DNA of 64,000 nucleotides from Sitta carolinensis (lineage: Eukaryota > Chordata > Aves > Passeriformes > Sittidae). The position numbers were made by a program, and so were the translations under genes. Shown here in pieces: positions 1 to 12,530 of the stretch. The stretch spans positions 10,415,501-10,479,500 of the forward strand of contig CM063298.1 of NCBI GenBank assembly GCA_032173965.1, written 5' to 3'. Under the pieces are notes generated by a model that worked only from the letters and a program-made list of their open reading frames with translations, was not told where the DNA came from and did no database searches. Each line of letters starts with the position of its first letter. Position 1 is the stretch's first letter.

Positions 1-573
1 GATTGCCCACCCGGGATGCTCCCAAGCGCTGCAGCACCCCACACGGGCTGTGCGAGGCAGGGCTGAACCTCGGCTCCTGCGCCATCCCGAGAGGCTGAGG
101 ACACTGTAGTGATGGAGGATCCCTCCCCACCGACCAAACACGCTCTCAGGGGAGAGAAGCCCATTGCAAGCACGCAAAATAAAGAGAAACAGACCCTTTG
201 AGGCTCCCCTTCCCCGAGCCCACATCTGGTTCACTCCAGTGGATGATCTGCTGGCGCCTTTTACCATGTAATGTAAGTAGTACAAGCCAAGCTAAGTCAA
301 GGACACATCTCAGCTTCCCTGACACGTGGGTCTCACCTAGGAAGCTGCCTAAATTCCCTCTAGGTCATAAAAATACTTCAGGACTGGTTTGAGGGGTTTT
401 TTGGGATTGTTTTTTGGTTTACTTTACTTTAATCCCGTGGTTTCTGGGAAGTGCTCCTAAACAGTTTGGGATGGGGATAGGAATTTCAGGGCTTCTACAC
501 TCATGGCCCCAGAGGCTTTGATTCATCACTTCCCCAGTAGAGCTCCTGGGATCCCTCATGTAGTCCATGTGAT
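1..573. other. Unique non-coding sequence
   Basis: No gene, RNA or repeat family is recognisable here. The first 150 bases are GC-rich with a few CpGs. The sequence then becomes mixed, with a T-rich patch near 395-425. Open frames are below 85 codons and look like chance translations. Confidence 0.6.
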
Positions 574-858
574 AGAAGCACAGAAGCACAGAATCATTTA
601 GGCTGGAAAAGCCCTCGAAGGTCATGAAGTCCAGCTGCCAACTCAGCACTGTCAAGCCCACCACTGCTCATGTCTCTAAGCAACTAATCTACACATTTAT
701 TGAGTATTTCCAGGGATGGCCATCCCACCACTCCCCTGGGCAGCCTGCTCCAATGCCTGAACACTCTTTCAATGAAGAAATTTTTCCTAAATCCTAACAA
801 AACTTCAGACTGTTTCCTCTTGGCCTATTGCTGGTTACCTGAGAGCTGAGGTTAATGA
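574..858 (-). mobile_element. CR1 LINE fragment, 3' end, old copy
   Basis: Read on the plus strand, the block starts with degenerate terminal microsatellite units (AGAAGCACAGAATCA). It continues with GGCTGGAAAAGCCCTCGAAG and then the CR1 order of phrases: CCAGGGATGGCCATCCCACC, GGGCAGCCTGCTCCAATGCC, AAATTTTTCCTAAATCCTAA and a GGTTACCTGAGAG segment. That is the reverse complement of the avian CR1 3' untranslated end, so the element points to the minus strand with its 3' terminus at about 574. Divergence from the usual wording is high, which suggests an older copy. It is severely 5'-truncated, as is normal for CR1, and has no coding capacity. Confidence 0.85.
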
Positions 859-3663
859 GGCTGTCCTGAGCTGAGCTCCCTGCTTACCATGGGCTGGATG
901 TGATTTCCTGCTCATGCTACATCTGATGAAGTGGATTTTCCTTAATGAGTGGCAAGGGAGATATGATTTAAATAAATTGATCTCCAAGCATTGAGCTGAG
1001 CTGGTAAACAGAGCTCTACTGTGTGTGTCTACAAGCCAGAGTCTTGTTCCTTTACTAATGTTTAGTCCACTGTACTTGAAATGCCCTCTCTCATGGAGTT
1101 AACATCACAATCACAACAACAAGCAAACAAACTCCACCACTCAGCAGAGCCATGCCATGAACAGCTCAAGGACAAGGCAGGACTCATTGACCCCTGTCTC
1201 AAACTGCAGGGTTTGTCCTTTTTTGCTTTGCAAACTCCTGTTTGATTTTCTGCTCCTGCTGGCCAAAGCTCCACTCAGGTATCCTTGCTCCCTTTGAGTT
1301 TCCAATTCCTTCTTTCCTTCCTTCCTTGGACACCAGTGGGGGTAGAAATTCATCTTTCTTAGGTGACACAACCTATACCAAGCTCTAATTTGTTGACTTC
1401 TCTCAGCAAACTGCTCAACTGCAAACCTCACAGTCCAGAGCTGGTGTTTCCCTGTGATGGTCATTATGTGAGAGTCACCCTAACCATGTGTACTCTTGGT
1501 GTCCTGAGGAAACAGAGGAAAGTTTTCTCTCAAAAATCTCAGAGACGAGGGCAGGACTTTTGCCTGGCTGCTGCCTGCCTTAGGTTGCCCAGAAATATTT
1601 ATTCCTCATGAGTTTCCTTTGCTGTCATTGCCCAGCCCTCATGTCTTGGCCATGCCTGCACCATGGTCACTGCTCAGCCCTGAAAAGGGCCTCAGCACCA
1701 GCTGCATCACCACCTTCCTCTGGAAGGTGACACAGGCACATGGGTCCCTGTAGAGACCACAATTGTTTCCCATTCCCCTGTTCCCAGCTCTATTGTAAAT
1801 GAGGTCATCTTGACTGCAGTGAGTGAAGGAGTGAGCCTTATAAGCCAGAATAAATTAGTCATGGCAAGGAATTCTGTTGAACTGAGAAGTCACATCCCAG
1901 AGCCATAAGGATATCAGCTCTGTGCTGCTCCCCAGATCCCAGGAAGCCATCCCTTCTAAAATTCCAACACACCCTATTGTTTATGGGACTGATTTATTTT
2001 AAAGCAGATGGTTTGTTTGTATGGAGAGTTGCAACTATGGGAAAAAGAACGAAATTGAGCTGAAGTTCCAGTGGAACCCCTCTGGGGACTTGGAGGGGTC
2101 AGTGTGTGACAGTGCCTGTGCCAAAGAAGGGGGGTTTCCCCAAACCTGGTGTTCTGCCAGTCGTGTCTGCTCAGATTGGCCCCTCCTGTGGGAATGAGAC
2201 TGGTTTGTCTTTGGTTTCTTTTCTCTAGCACCTGGCAGCTCCGTTTGGAAAACACCCCTCGTGCCATGGCCTTATTTCTGGAATCTTCACAGCATGCTCT
2301 GGAAAGGCAGATCTGATGGTTTGAACTCCCAGCCTGACTCCCCAGTCCCGTGTGTAGAGCAGTGATAATTTGCTGTGTGCTTGTGCAGCTGTGGTGTCCA
2401 AGGACCCATGGGGAGCACTGGCACACAGCTCTGGGCTGACTGTCCCCAGGCTGGCACAGCTCTGAATCCTGAAGGAGTGGGAAGGCTGGAAAAAGAGCTG
2501 CCTTCACAAATATGTTGCTCAGGAGGAGTGCATTCTTCCATTCATACCCAACAGAGGTTACAGAGCAGTTGCCAAGGGCAGGTATCACAGGGAAAACAGT
2601 AGCCAGGGCTCACAAGGAACTCTGGACATCCTCTGAAGATGCCTTCTGCCAGGATGTCATCATTGTGATAGAGAATGGAAAAAGAAATCTTTTCCTGAGA
2701 AAGAATTTTCACTGAACTGCTCATTAGTGGATCTGAATTCAGGGCAGATTAGAACGTCCTGCTCTGAGAGTGCACCAGCACAGCTCCAGCCACGCTGCTC
2801 ATCATGGCCTTTAGGAAACTGAAGAGAAATTACCTTCTCTTGGCAGGCCTGAGACTTACCTGGGGGTGAATTGCACAGAAAAGAGCTCCTGTGGCTTTCA
2901 CATGGCAAAGAGTCAGGATATTCCTCTCCATGACCTGGCACAAACAGAGGCTTTCTGAGCTGGAGCTAGTGAGGCAGCAGTGTCTCTGCCACTGGGAAGC
3001 AGAGGTGGTCTCTAGGGACTAGCTCAGGAAGATCCTGGCTGTGTCCTAGCTCAGGACATACCCAGAGCTTTGGTCAGGGAGCTGGGAGCAGGGATGGTCC
3101 AATCCTTCACTTCTGGTAAGCACCATCACAGCAGCATTCCACTCTCCTGATTTGCCACTGTCTGCCAGGCTTTTAAGTGGTCTGTCCCCTCCCTATCTCC
3201 TCAGAGAGCTTGAGGGCTGGAATTTATGGCAGAGATGTCATGAGCTCTTCCCATTCCGACAGCAGACAGCCTTGCTTGAATTGGAGCTGTGAACTATTTA
3301 TCACAGTGCTGCAAGCATCCAAGCAAGGTTCCTCAATTTATGAAGGTCCAGAAGATATTATGCAATTGACAACACGAACACAAAAATACTTCTGCACTTT
3401 GCTAAAGCTACTATTAAGCTGCCTGATGTTTTGACCATAATATTTATGTCTTTGTAAATACACGAAATTCTCCAATCCCGACTCAAACCAGAAAGATCAG
3501 AGAATGAAAATAGGGAGATGACATAGCTGTTTAAAGATTATGCAAAATGTTTTTTGCTAGCATAAATATTTGATTGTAAAACTCTGGCTGTTGTGTTTAC
3601 CAAGCAGGGATGTGCAGTGAGTGCAGAGAGCTGCCACAGCCAGGCACTGTGCTGGGGGCTGTC
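859..3663. other. Unique non-coding sequence
   Basis: No exon, RNA gene or transposon is identifiable. A short CCTT-type pyrimidine run lies near 1305-1330. The longest open frame, about 204 codons on the minus strand at 1974-2588, has no recognisable domain and overlaps other open frames of similar quality, so I treat it as chance. The end of the segment (3350-3590) is AT-rich and leads into the heptamer array. Confidence 0.55.
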
Positions 3664-4043
3664 CCGTGTCCATGTCCCTGTCCATGTCCCATATCCCATG
3701 TCCCATGTCCCATGTCCCATATCCCATGTCCCATGTCCCTTGTCCCATGTCCCATGTCCCATGTCCCTGTCCATGTCCCATTTCCATGTCCATGTTCCAT
3801 ATCTATTTCCATGTCCCAGTCTCATGTCCCATGTCCCATGTCCCATATCTCATGTCCCATATCCATGTCTCATATCCATGCCCCATATCCATGTCCCATG
3901 TCCCATGTCCCATGTCCCATATCCCATATCCCATGTCCCATGTCCCATGTCCCATATCCCATATCCCATGTCCCATATCTCATGTCCCATGTCCCTGTCC
4001 ATGTCCCATATCCATGTCCCATGTCCATGTCCACATCCCATGG
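3664..4043. repeat. Heptamer minisatellite, CCCATGT / ACATGGG
   Basis: About 380 bp of tandem CCCATGT units, with CCCATAT and shortened CCATGTCC variants mixed in. The unit has no stop codon on either strand and 7 is not a multiple of 3. As a result all three plus frames and all three minus frames stay open across most of the array (plus open frames span roughly 3593-4285, minus ones 3538-4295). These give seven-residue peptide repeats such as SHVPCPM and are artefacts, not genes. The minus strand is (ACATGGG)n, with G3 runs separated by four bases, which fits the canonical G-quadruplex rule. Confidence 0.95.
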
Positions 4044-6129
4044 CCCTGCCTGTTCCTCCCCGTGTGCTCCAGGCTGCAGGGCCCCTGGATGCACTGGCAC
4101 TGAGCCCTGACTGCCTGGCTCTGGGCAGATTGTCACTGCTGACACACACACTGCTCCCTCAGCAGCAGTGGCTCCAGCCACTCCATCAACTCCAGGATGG
4201 AGAGCAGAGGGGATCAGGGCAGGTGAAGGAAGGGTTAAAGGCTCAGGGTCTGAGGTGGTTTGAGGGAGGTCAGTGGGATGGGTGATGCTCTCCATGGGTC
4301 CCTGGCTGGAGCACAGTGCTCAGGTCAAGTGGGCTGTGCTGGCAGGAGCTCAAGGCACTCAGGGACCTCCTCTGTCCCATGCAGAGCAGGGGGAAGGGCC
4401 AGACACAGCCCATGCTGTCCAGAGCCATGGGATGTGGGATGGGAAGCACCAGTAGCTGCCTCCTGACTCATGGCTGTGGTGGGACACCAAGGTCAGGGCC
4501 CTGGCCTCGGTGGGAGGTCCAGCACAGCAGCAGCACACGCCCTGAGCATGGCCCTGGTGTGGACTCACAGGCAGTGGAGGGTCTGGTTCCCCTTCCCTGT
4601 GGGGAGGAGAACTGGGGAAAGGCTCTGTGAATTCCCTGTGGGCACAACTGAGGGGGGTGTACAGGGAGTGGGACAGTGAATTTCTGTGTTTCACAGCTGG
4701 GGCAGGAAAACTTCTATTTTAATCCACTGGAGATGACATTGTAGGGTTGGTTTCCCAATGGAGCTGTTGGCTTGCTCCCTTCAAGGGACTTCTCTCACAC
4801 CCACGGCTGTTCTGATGTCTCAGGCCACAAGCAGGATGCTCCCTGGTGCTGAGCTCCCCTTGAAGTGGTGCCTGGGGTAAGCCTCAAGTGCTGCATCCCA
4901 GCAAAGCAGGAACTTCTCCCTCCTCCTCACCTGTGCCTCGTGCATGGTGCACACCAAGCTGGACCTGGCTGTCTGAATCCTTCCTCCTGTAGCCAGCCCC
5001 ACTGCTCACCCCACAAGGGTCCAAGCACACCCTCCCACCCCCAGGCTGTGCTGCTGGGGACCTCTGTGTGCTGCCCAGTGACTCTGCTGCCTTTGCTGCC
5101 AGCCCAGTGTGCACCCCCTCTGGGCAGCCCTCACCCCAGGCTCAGGAGCCTCTGCCAGAGCATGAGAGCCTGAGGCTGGGGCCAGGGTGATGTCCCTGTG
5201 AGCAGGACTTCCCAGCACTGCTGAGAGCAACTGCCTGACCAGTGCTGAGGGCAATGAGGAACATGTGAGGCCAAGCTGGTGTGTTTTGTAGCAGTGAGGA
5301 GTCCTTGGCTGCTTTCTGGGTGGCCAGGGCAGGCAGGCAGGATTTTGTGCCTGGTCTGGCTGCCCCAGGCACTGGTGGCTCAGTGGCTGGCTGAAAATGA
5401 GGGGCAGAAGCGATGGCAGTTCCATTATCACCCCCAGGCCCCCAGGTAACCCATTTTGCTGACCTGTGTCCCACTCACCCCTCACTCTGTGGGTGTTTCC
5501 AGAGCTCTGTGGCAGCGCAGGTGCCTTTGGTCCATGGAGCAGCTGGATGCCCAGGCAGGGCAGACTCTGCCAGGCTGTGGAGCTGAGGGCAACGAGTCTG
5601 CAGCACCCCGAGAGCTGAGGAGGCTCCACAGGGCCTGGCCAGGGGTGACCTGGCTCCTGTTCCCTCTGCAGAGGGACTTTGGTCAAGTCACGTCTCCGCT
5701 GGGTTTCCTTATCTCTAACTGGCCGTAATGAGGCTAACCCCTCTGTAAAGCTCTTGGAAATCTCCCACCGAGCAGGGCCAGATAAGAGCTGTGTTGCTCT
5801 AAGCCCTGCAGCAGCTCCAGAGCTCGAGGCTTCCCCGCAGAGCAGCCTGCACCACCCCATCTCTGCTCCCACCTTGGTGTTCACTCCTGCCCACGGAGCT
5901 GCCCCGGCACAGCCGCTCCTTTGGTGGCTCAGCCCTAAACCAGGAGAGTGGTTTGGGGACAAGCACTAGCGAGGGATACAAAGCCAAGCTGGGCCTGGGT
6001 TAGTGGCGAGCAGAGCTAAAGCCCCAGATATACATCGGATGGGCTGGGAGCATTATGTATTCCTGGAATGCCTTCTGGTCTTTATTAAAATGAAACCACA
6101 GCCAGCCCAAGAGAGCTCATCGCCCAGGC
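4044..6129. other. GC-rich unique non-coding sequence
   Basis: Moderately GC-rich sequence with no repeat family. The minus strand is open for 957 bases at 5006-5962. The translation is rich in Pro, Ser, Gly, Leu and Gln without any domain, signal peptide or family resemblance, and other frames in the same area are also long (5142-5474 minus, 4865-5173 plus). I judge these to be GC-driven chance openings. Around 5760-5800 there is a GATA-type AGATAAG motif. Confidence 0.5.
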
Positions 6130-6330
6130 ACCGGGCCAAGTATAAGTTACTTCTACAAATATTTATTTAACCATATCAATGACAAACTCTTTTGTATAAA
6201 TGTTTTTATTTAATCATAATTTACCAATTATTTTAAATCAATTGTTTGCCTGCTTTCTAAACACTAATCAAGAGGCTTGCATTAGCATTACTCAGGCGGA
6301 TTAGATGCATTATTTTGCTGAATCTTATGC
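6130..6330. promoter_or_regulatory. Candidate conserved non-coding element, TAAT-rich
   Basis: A sharply AT-rich island of about 200 bp inside GC-rich flanks. It holds many homeodomain-type cores: TTTAATCATAATTTACC, CCAATTATTTTAAATCAATT, CACTAATCAAG, GCATTAGCATTAC and GGATTAGATGCATTATTTTG. It has no open frame of note and no transposon signature. Clustered TAAT/ATTA cores in AT-rich islands are typical of vertebrate developmental enhancers. This is an inference from composition and motif density only, because conservation cannot be seen from one sequence. Confidence 0.25.
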
Positions 6331-9300
6331 CATTGCTTGCCTGCCTTGGCCATGGAAGAGGGTGCAGATGGATCCCAAATTTCACTCAAACTGTCAGATT
6401 CCTGGAGGACTGTGCATGCAGTATTGCCAGCCCTGCCCACCCAGGTGACCTCTGGACTCAGCTGAGTGCCTCAGGCACGGGGATGCACAGACACTGATCC
6501 CACCTGGTGCTCTCAGGACAGGACTTTCTTCTGGTGTCCCTGGACCCTGCTCTCATGGAGATGTTGGCCCCATCATTGATGCTTTGAGTGTCCTGCCCTT
6601 CTCCTATTTAACCCTTATACCTGAGCCCAGAACTTTCACTGCAGCACCTCAGTATCCCCGCAGCCCAGCTCTGGGATACATGAGCATGGCCATGGTGCTT
6701 TGGGGCAGAACAGGAGCCAGCTCCCACTCACACATGGACCTGCTGCAGCCCAATTCTCTCCTGGCATTAGACAATGCTGAAAACCAGAGAATCTGCACTT
6801 CTGCAGGGCTCTGCCTGCCCGGGAGGTGAGAGCACCCAGCAGAGCTGACAGCACACAGCAGCCTCGGGGAGCAGCTCATCCTGCACAGCCACGCAGACCT
6901 GGGGCAGGAACAGGAATCTGCTTGTTGCCATCTGCACACGCTGTTTATTTATAAAGTTCCAGGCTGCTACTGTCCTGCACCTTGGCTGGCTGCTCGGCAG
7001 CGCCTGCCGCAAGCCCCGCTCACGCACGGCTCTGTTCAGCATCTGCCTCTGCAGCCCGGGAGCTGCCAGCTTCCCCAGGACCCCTCTCCCCCCGCAGCTC
7101 TCCACGGGGCACTGCTTTTTGCTGCCAAAATCCCCCTCACAAGCTTTTTTTGTTTTTTTTTTGCTGTCTTCCTCCCCCAGTCGCTGTCTGCTCCGAAAGG
7201 AGCGGTGCTGCTGTGATGCCGCAGTGCTGGTGCTTTATCCCGCTCCCCTCGGGCTGTGCTCCTCCAGCAGGAGAGAAAGCAGAGATTTTGAAATTCTCCC
7301 TGATGGGGAGGGGCATGGAGATGCCAAGCTTTGCAAAACACAGACTTTGGAAATGAATAACCCGAGCACAGACTTGGTCGCAGCGTTGCAGCAGAGACCC
7401 AAAACCACCGGCAAACTTCTTCCAAGATAATTAAACGCCAAACAAACAAAAAGAGGAATCTGGCCAACTTGGATAGAACTATGGGACTTACCTACTATTT
7501 TAAAGATGACAAAAATAGAATCAGTGCTGTATATAACCTTGTAATGTTTATGTTTGGTTTTTTCCTGACTGATGAGAAATAAAGGTGCTGCTAGAGCCTG
7601 AGTGGTGCAAACACGGGCTGTGAGTGCCTGTGGCCAGAGCTCTGCAGCCACAAAATATCACAGCACTGGGGACAGCAGCTGCCTGCTGCTGGCTTGGGAA
7701 CACACAGGGAAGTTCTTTGGACAGGTCTCCAAAATGCTGTGTAAACACAGACCTGCCACTCTAATGCACATGAAGGGGAAACTCCTGGAGATAAAATCAT
7801 TCTGCACACTGCTCTGAAAAGCCTTTCAGTTCTGAGGGAAAAGGAGCCAAATGTGCCTGTTTTATGATCCCTTATTTCTTGCAAACTTCTTTTTAGAAAT
7901 GAGCTATTTTTTCCCCTTTTCCTTTTCCTTGAAAGCACTAAGGGATTTTTCAGAGCCTCACATCTCTGGCTGAGAAGGAAGAGACTCTCTGTGAAGTCCA
8001 CAGCTGAGCCGTGCAGGCTGTGGGGTGCAGTTCCTCCCTGTGCAGGTGGGAGTGACAGCAGTGGGACAAGCAGGGGATGCCTTTAGCCCTGCTCTGCTGT
8101 AAGCTCTGTGAGAGTTGCACTCATCCTTCCCAGCTGGACTGCCTAAAACTTAAACGTGGAGTTCAGCTCTCATGTCACGTCACAGACTGCAGGGTGTGAC
8201 TTTTTTTCCTGGCCAAGATCACGGATGGGGTGAGGCAAAGATCCCTGAGGCCCTTGGTCCACTGCAACATCTGAGTCTGCTCAGTGTGAACATCAGGAGC
8301 AGGTGGTCCAAAGGGATAAGAGTTTGAAGCCACAGTAAGGAAAAGAAACTGCCTGGTGATGATCTACAGGAGAGGCAAAATCCAGTGAAAACCATCTCTG
8401 GATGAAACAGCAAACACTTGTTCAGGACAGAGGCAAATGCAGGAAAGTGGATGTGTTGTGGGACATTTATTCCAATTTATTGTTTCTGAGAAGTGGGCCC
8501 CACGCCATGCAGCTTCAGACCCCTAATCCCGAACTGGTCATCCAGACACATCTGGAAATGTTAAATATAGTGGGGAGCAAGGAAGGATTCCTGGATTCTG
8601 TATTCATTTTGGGCTGAGTATTTACGTAAGATACTTTTCTTATCTTCCTGAACTATTTATAGTTTTGTTTGTATGTTTGGGACACAGACTATCCTACTAT
8701 GCTTCAATAAATCTGAAATATCTTTGCTGACACAAAGAAATGTTGTCTGCTGTTCGTGGAAAGAGGGAAATCTTTGTATCGAGCTACTTGTACAGTTCAT
8801 ATTTTAGCAAATGCTCTCTGGGCAGATGTTGACTCATACAAATTCTTAATTTTAATTTCTTTTATGAAAAAAAAGAAACTAAAAATTAACAGCTTGAGTC
8901 GAAGGGCATCCATATTATAAAATCTAGGAATAAACTAGCCAAATAAATGTTCCTTCCCAAAGATCTCACATTATCACTGTCACTCTCACACAGATCAAGG
9001 CAATGTAAAATGACTTTCAAAGGGTGCTGGTGATGTGGTACAAAAATGAGGTTCATTCCCACAGGGAATTTCAGGTGTTAACCCCCAAACAATCCCACCT
9101 GACACCAGGTAACCTGGGCAAAGGGGTGAGGAAGGGCCAATATGACTGAGGGGAACAGTAATAAAGAAACACTTTTTTTTTTTTGTCAAGTGAGGGAAGT
9201 TTCTTGATTTTTGTGCAAGGTATGGGATTCTGCAAGTGACAGAGTGCTTTTATTTTGGGCTCAGCTCAGGTAATTTTGTCAGGTTGCCAAGCAGGGTGAT

Positions 9301-12120
9301 TTAAACAACTCCTTCCAAGCCTCTTTTAATAAAACCATCTCTAAACACATCCAGTTTCTCCAGACAAACGGGGGCTTCACAGAGTCCTTGGATTAGTGTA
9401 AAATGAGATTTATGGATTGCCTGTGAGTGGCAGCTGGGCTACCTCTGTATCCCCATGGGGGTGGCAAACAGAGCCTCAGAACTCCTCCAGAACTTCTCTC
9501 CTGGAGTGGTTTTGGGGCTGTTGGTGCAGAGCATGAGGGAAAGCAAAGGTGTGCTCAGCCCTGGCCTCATCCCAGGGCTCAGGGGGGCAGCTCGTGAGCT
9601 ACCTGACCCCCCTGGCAATGAAAACAGACAGGCTCTGCTCCCTTAATATGCCTTAAATATTCTGGAAATGAAAGGAGGCAGGTTAGCTTGATTTCATTTA
9701 CTCTGAGATTTTCTTTTAATGTAGGTTTGATAACTAAATGGAAAACAAATGTGGGATATTAAAGGGAGGCGGCCCAGCCCAGCGGCGGGAACGGCACCGG
9801 TGCAGGAACATTTTTCTAAAGATCCCTTCTGGAATGTTATTTTGAACTCCTTGAAACGCCAAAGGTTTTTAGACATTGTGTGTTTTGTTAAGTGCCCCTC
9901 GGGAACACTGGGTTTAAAATTAGTCAAACTCTTTCACTTTTTTAAACCCTACCCTAAAATAGTCGATATAAAATTTGGTGGGAATTCTGCTGAGAGCTTA
10001 AATTGGCTGAAGCAGACGACCTAATGGAAATGACATTTGGGGAAAAAATGTGAAAAACCTGGTTTTCTTTCTGGCTTCCAATGACATAATCAGGACATGG
10101 CAGGACTGCCTGCTCCTCTGAGCATGGCCCTGACCCTGGCGCTCTGGTCACCAGTTTCCCTCGTACGGGAGAAGGAGGGAAGCAGCTGGGAGAGAGCTAA
10201 AAGAGGGAGATGACTGCTCTGGTAGGGTACTGCCCGTCCTCTGTGGTTGGATTCCTCTGTGGGCTGACGTTCACCACCCTCAGAGGGCAGGACCTGCTGA
10301 GCAGGTCAGCAACACCCACAACTCTGTGCAGAGGTGTGTGCCAGAGCCATTCCCTCTGATGGCACTGCTCATGCTCAGGACAGGAGGAGCAGGCAGGGTT
10401 TGACCTAGAATGAAATACGGGAGAGTTCTCTGCGTGACACCTCCAGGCTCATTTTCCTCACAAACATCTTTGGGACAGCTTCTGGAGGAGCCTGTGCCAC
10501 CCTGCCCTCCAACGGGCTCTGTGCCCTGGTCCTGGTGTGCTCTGGTCCTGGTGTGCTCCGTGGGGTGTGAGGGAGGGTGGCACTGGCAGTGCACACCACT
10601 CCTCCATCAGCTCCTCCCAGCTCAGCACTGAGCTGGGGAGGTTCAAAACCTGTCCCAGAAACACATCTGGGGCCTTCCCCAGCCCGGTAGCTTATTTATT
10701 GGAGTAATTTTGTCACTTTGGGAGATAAAGCTGCCTTCACACACCTCAGGTTCCTCTCAGCAGAGCTGGTAGATAAAGGCTAAGGGGGGCTGGCTCCTGC
10801 TTGCCGTGAGCCTGGCAGGATTTGGAGGACAGGCCTCTTTGGGAAGCCACCTCTGCTATCACTTTGACAGGTGTCAGCTGTGCTCTGAGCAGCCAGTCAC
10901 AGCCAGAGATTAGCCAAATGTGTCTCCTGGCCAGAGTGCTCAGACTCTGCAGACGTGGCTTCCCGACCCAGAATGGGAAAGGATTTGTGCTGAGATAGGG
11001 GCTTTATCCAGAAATGGCCTGACCTCAGGACCTCACTATCAGCTGCCACCACTGATGGGGTTCTTCCCAAGGGGTGATAAGAGGGAGGAGGGGCTGCTCT
11101 GCTACCACAGACCCCAGCTGAGTGTCTGGAGTGCAGGGGATGAGAGAGTGCTTTGCATTCTGCTTTCTGCCCCCCGAGGTGTGCAGAGACACCCCGGCAC
11201 CAGGGCAGCCACCTGGCGAGGGGTGAAGCCTTCAGAGAAGTAAAGCTGGGTGAGGTCTTGCTGTGCTACTGAGAACACTCCAGATTTGGGGGCAACCACA
11301 TGCCTGTGGAAGTTATGGCCAGTGAGAACACAGCCGTGTCCTGAGGGATCCAGCCTGGTCCTACAGGTGTGGGAGCAGGGCTGGTGAGCAGTGGGGTTCT
11401 GAGGATGTGCTGTGGGGAGGGTTGAATCAGCCTGTGGACAGTTCTTCCAGCAATGGGAGAAGGCAAGGGCTGCTGGAGGGCAGATCAAAGAGCAGCCAAG
11501 AGCAACACATGTCATTGCAGATGTGTGGGGGCCCCGGCTTGTGGGGGACCTCGAGCTGGAGAATGCTTGAGGAGAAAGAGCAGTGGCTGGCACAGATGCT
11601 CAGGGAACCTGCCTTAGTCACCCCCAGCTCAGGGAAGTCCCTCTCCAGCAAGTCACTTCTTGGCCTGCTTCCTCTCCCACACGGGGTTTACTGAGATGTT
11701 AAATTCCTCAGGGTGGGGGTGTCCCTCGTCATGGTCTGACTCCTATTCTTGTTGCCTCATTGTAGAAGGCATTTTTACTGGAATTTGTGAACTGTTGCCT
11801 GTCCAGTCAGACTGCCCGGAGCTCCCTGCAGCTTCCTGCAGACTTTTGCTTCCCAGGCATGCCCAATGCATAGGTCAGAGTGCACAGCCAGGCACAAGAG
11901 AGGCACGTATTCAGGGCAGGGCGTTTGTGTCCATGGCATGCTTCTATTGCAGGGCCCCTTCTGGTAGCACTGAAAAATGGCATTCCTCATGGTACCCACA
12001 TTTTCGTGCCAAACTAAACTTTCTTGTCCTTTTTGGAGGTATTTATAGATGGGAATCTTGACAAGAATGAGTTTCTGTTTTAAAAGGAATAGTTTTAGTT
12101 ATTACCAGCTCTGATCCGAG
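6331..12120. other. Unique non-coding sequence with minor signals
   Basis: No gene is callable. 6980-7260 has raised GC and some CpGs. A plus-strand AATAAA sits at 7578-7583 after an AT-rich stretch, and another at 8706-8711, so either could be a transcript 3' end or chance. 8820-8960 is AT-rich, with a short T run near 9172-9184. 9811-10030 is an AT-rich block that retains several CpGs and resembles a conserved non-coding element. 10030-12120 is mixed sequence with chance open frames up to about 160 codons, none resembling a protein family. Confidence 0.5.
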
Positions 12121-12148
12121 TGTTTGTTTGTGTGTGTGTGTGTGTGTG
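12121..12148. repeat. (TG)n microsatellite
   Basis: A short run of TG dinucleotides, beginning as TGTTTGTTTG and then about ten perfect TG units. It is a simple repeat of the kind that is usually length-polymorphic. Confidence 0.9.
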
Positions 12149-12530
12149 CTCAAAGGTGTGAGCAAGTGACAGAAATGCCACCTAAAGAATGTGCTAAGTG
12201 AGTCCCTGGGGGGCATGATGAGGGAAAATGAGACAGTCTTTAAAGTGGATGCTGAAGAACTCGACAGAAGTGAATAAGCTCCTCCTGGATGGTGTGTGGG
12301 GCCAAGGAGAAGGGGCAGTGGAACTGGCAGGGTCCCAGTGCTGGTGTGCTCTGGTCCCCCCTCCCTGCAGCCCGGTGGGCTCAGCTCCAGGGCCTTGCAG
12401 AAGGGAACTGGGTTTGTCAGAGGAAAACCTCTGGCTAGGAGGGACTGTATGGGGCTGCCCTTGGTTAGAGTCACAACATCTGTGACCTGAGAGCTGGGGG
12501 GACACGACATTCCAGCTTGGAAAGAGTGCT
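12149..12530. other. Unique sequence between microsatellite and minisatellite
   Basis: Nothing recognisable. Chance open frames on both strands overlap one another. Confidence 0.5.

Noticed and set aside
5006..5962. 957-base minus-strand open frame
   Set aside because: It is the longest open frame outside repeats, but it lies in GC-rich sequence where several frames are open at once. The translation has no domain, no signal and no splice or promoter context.
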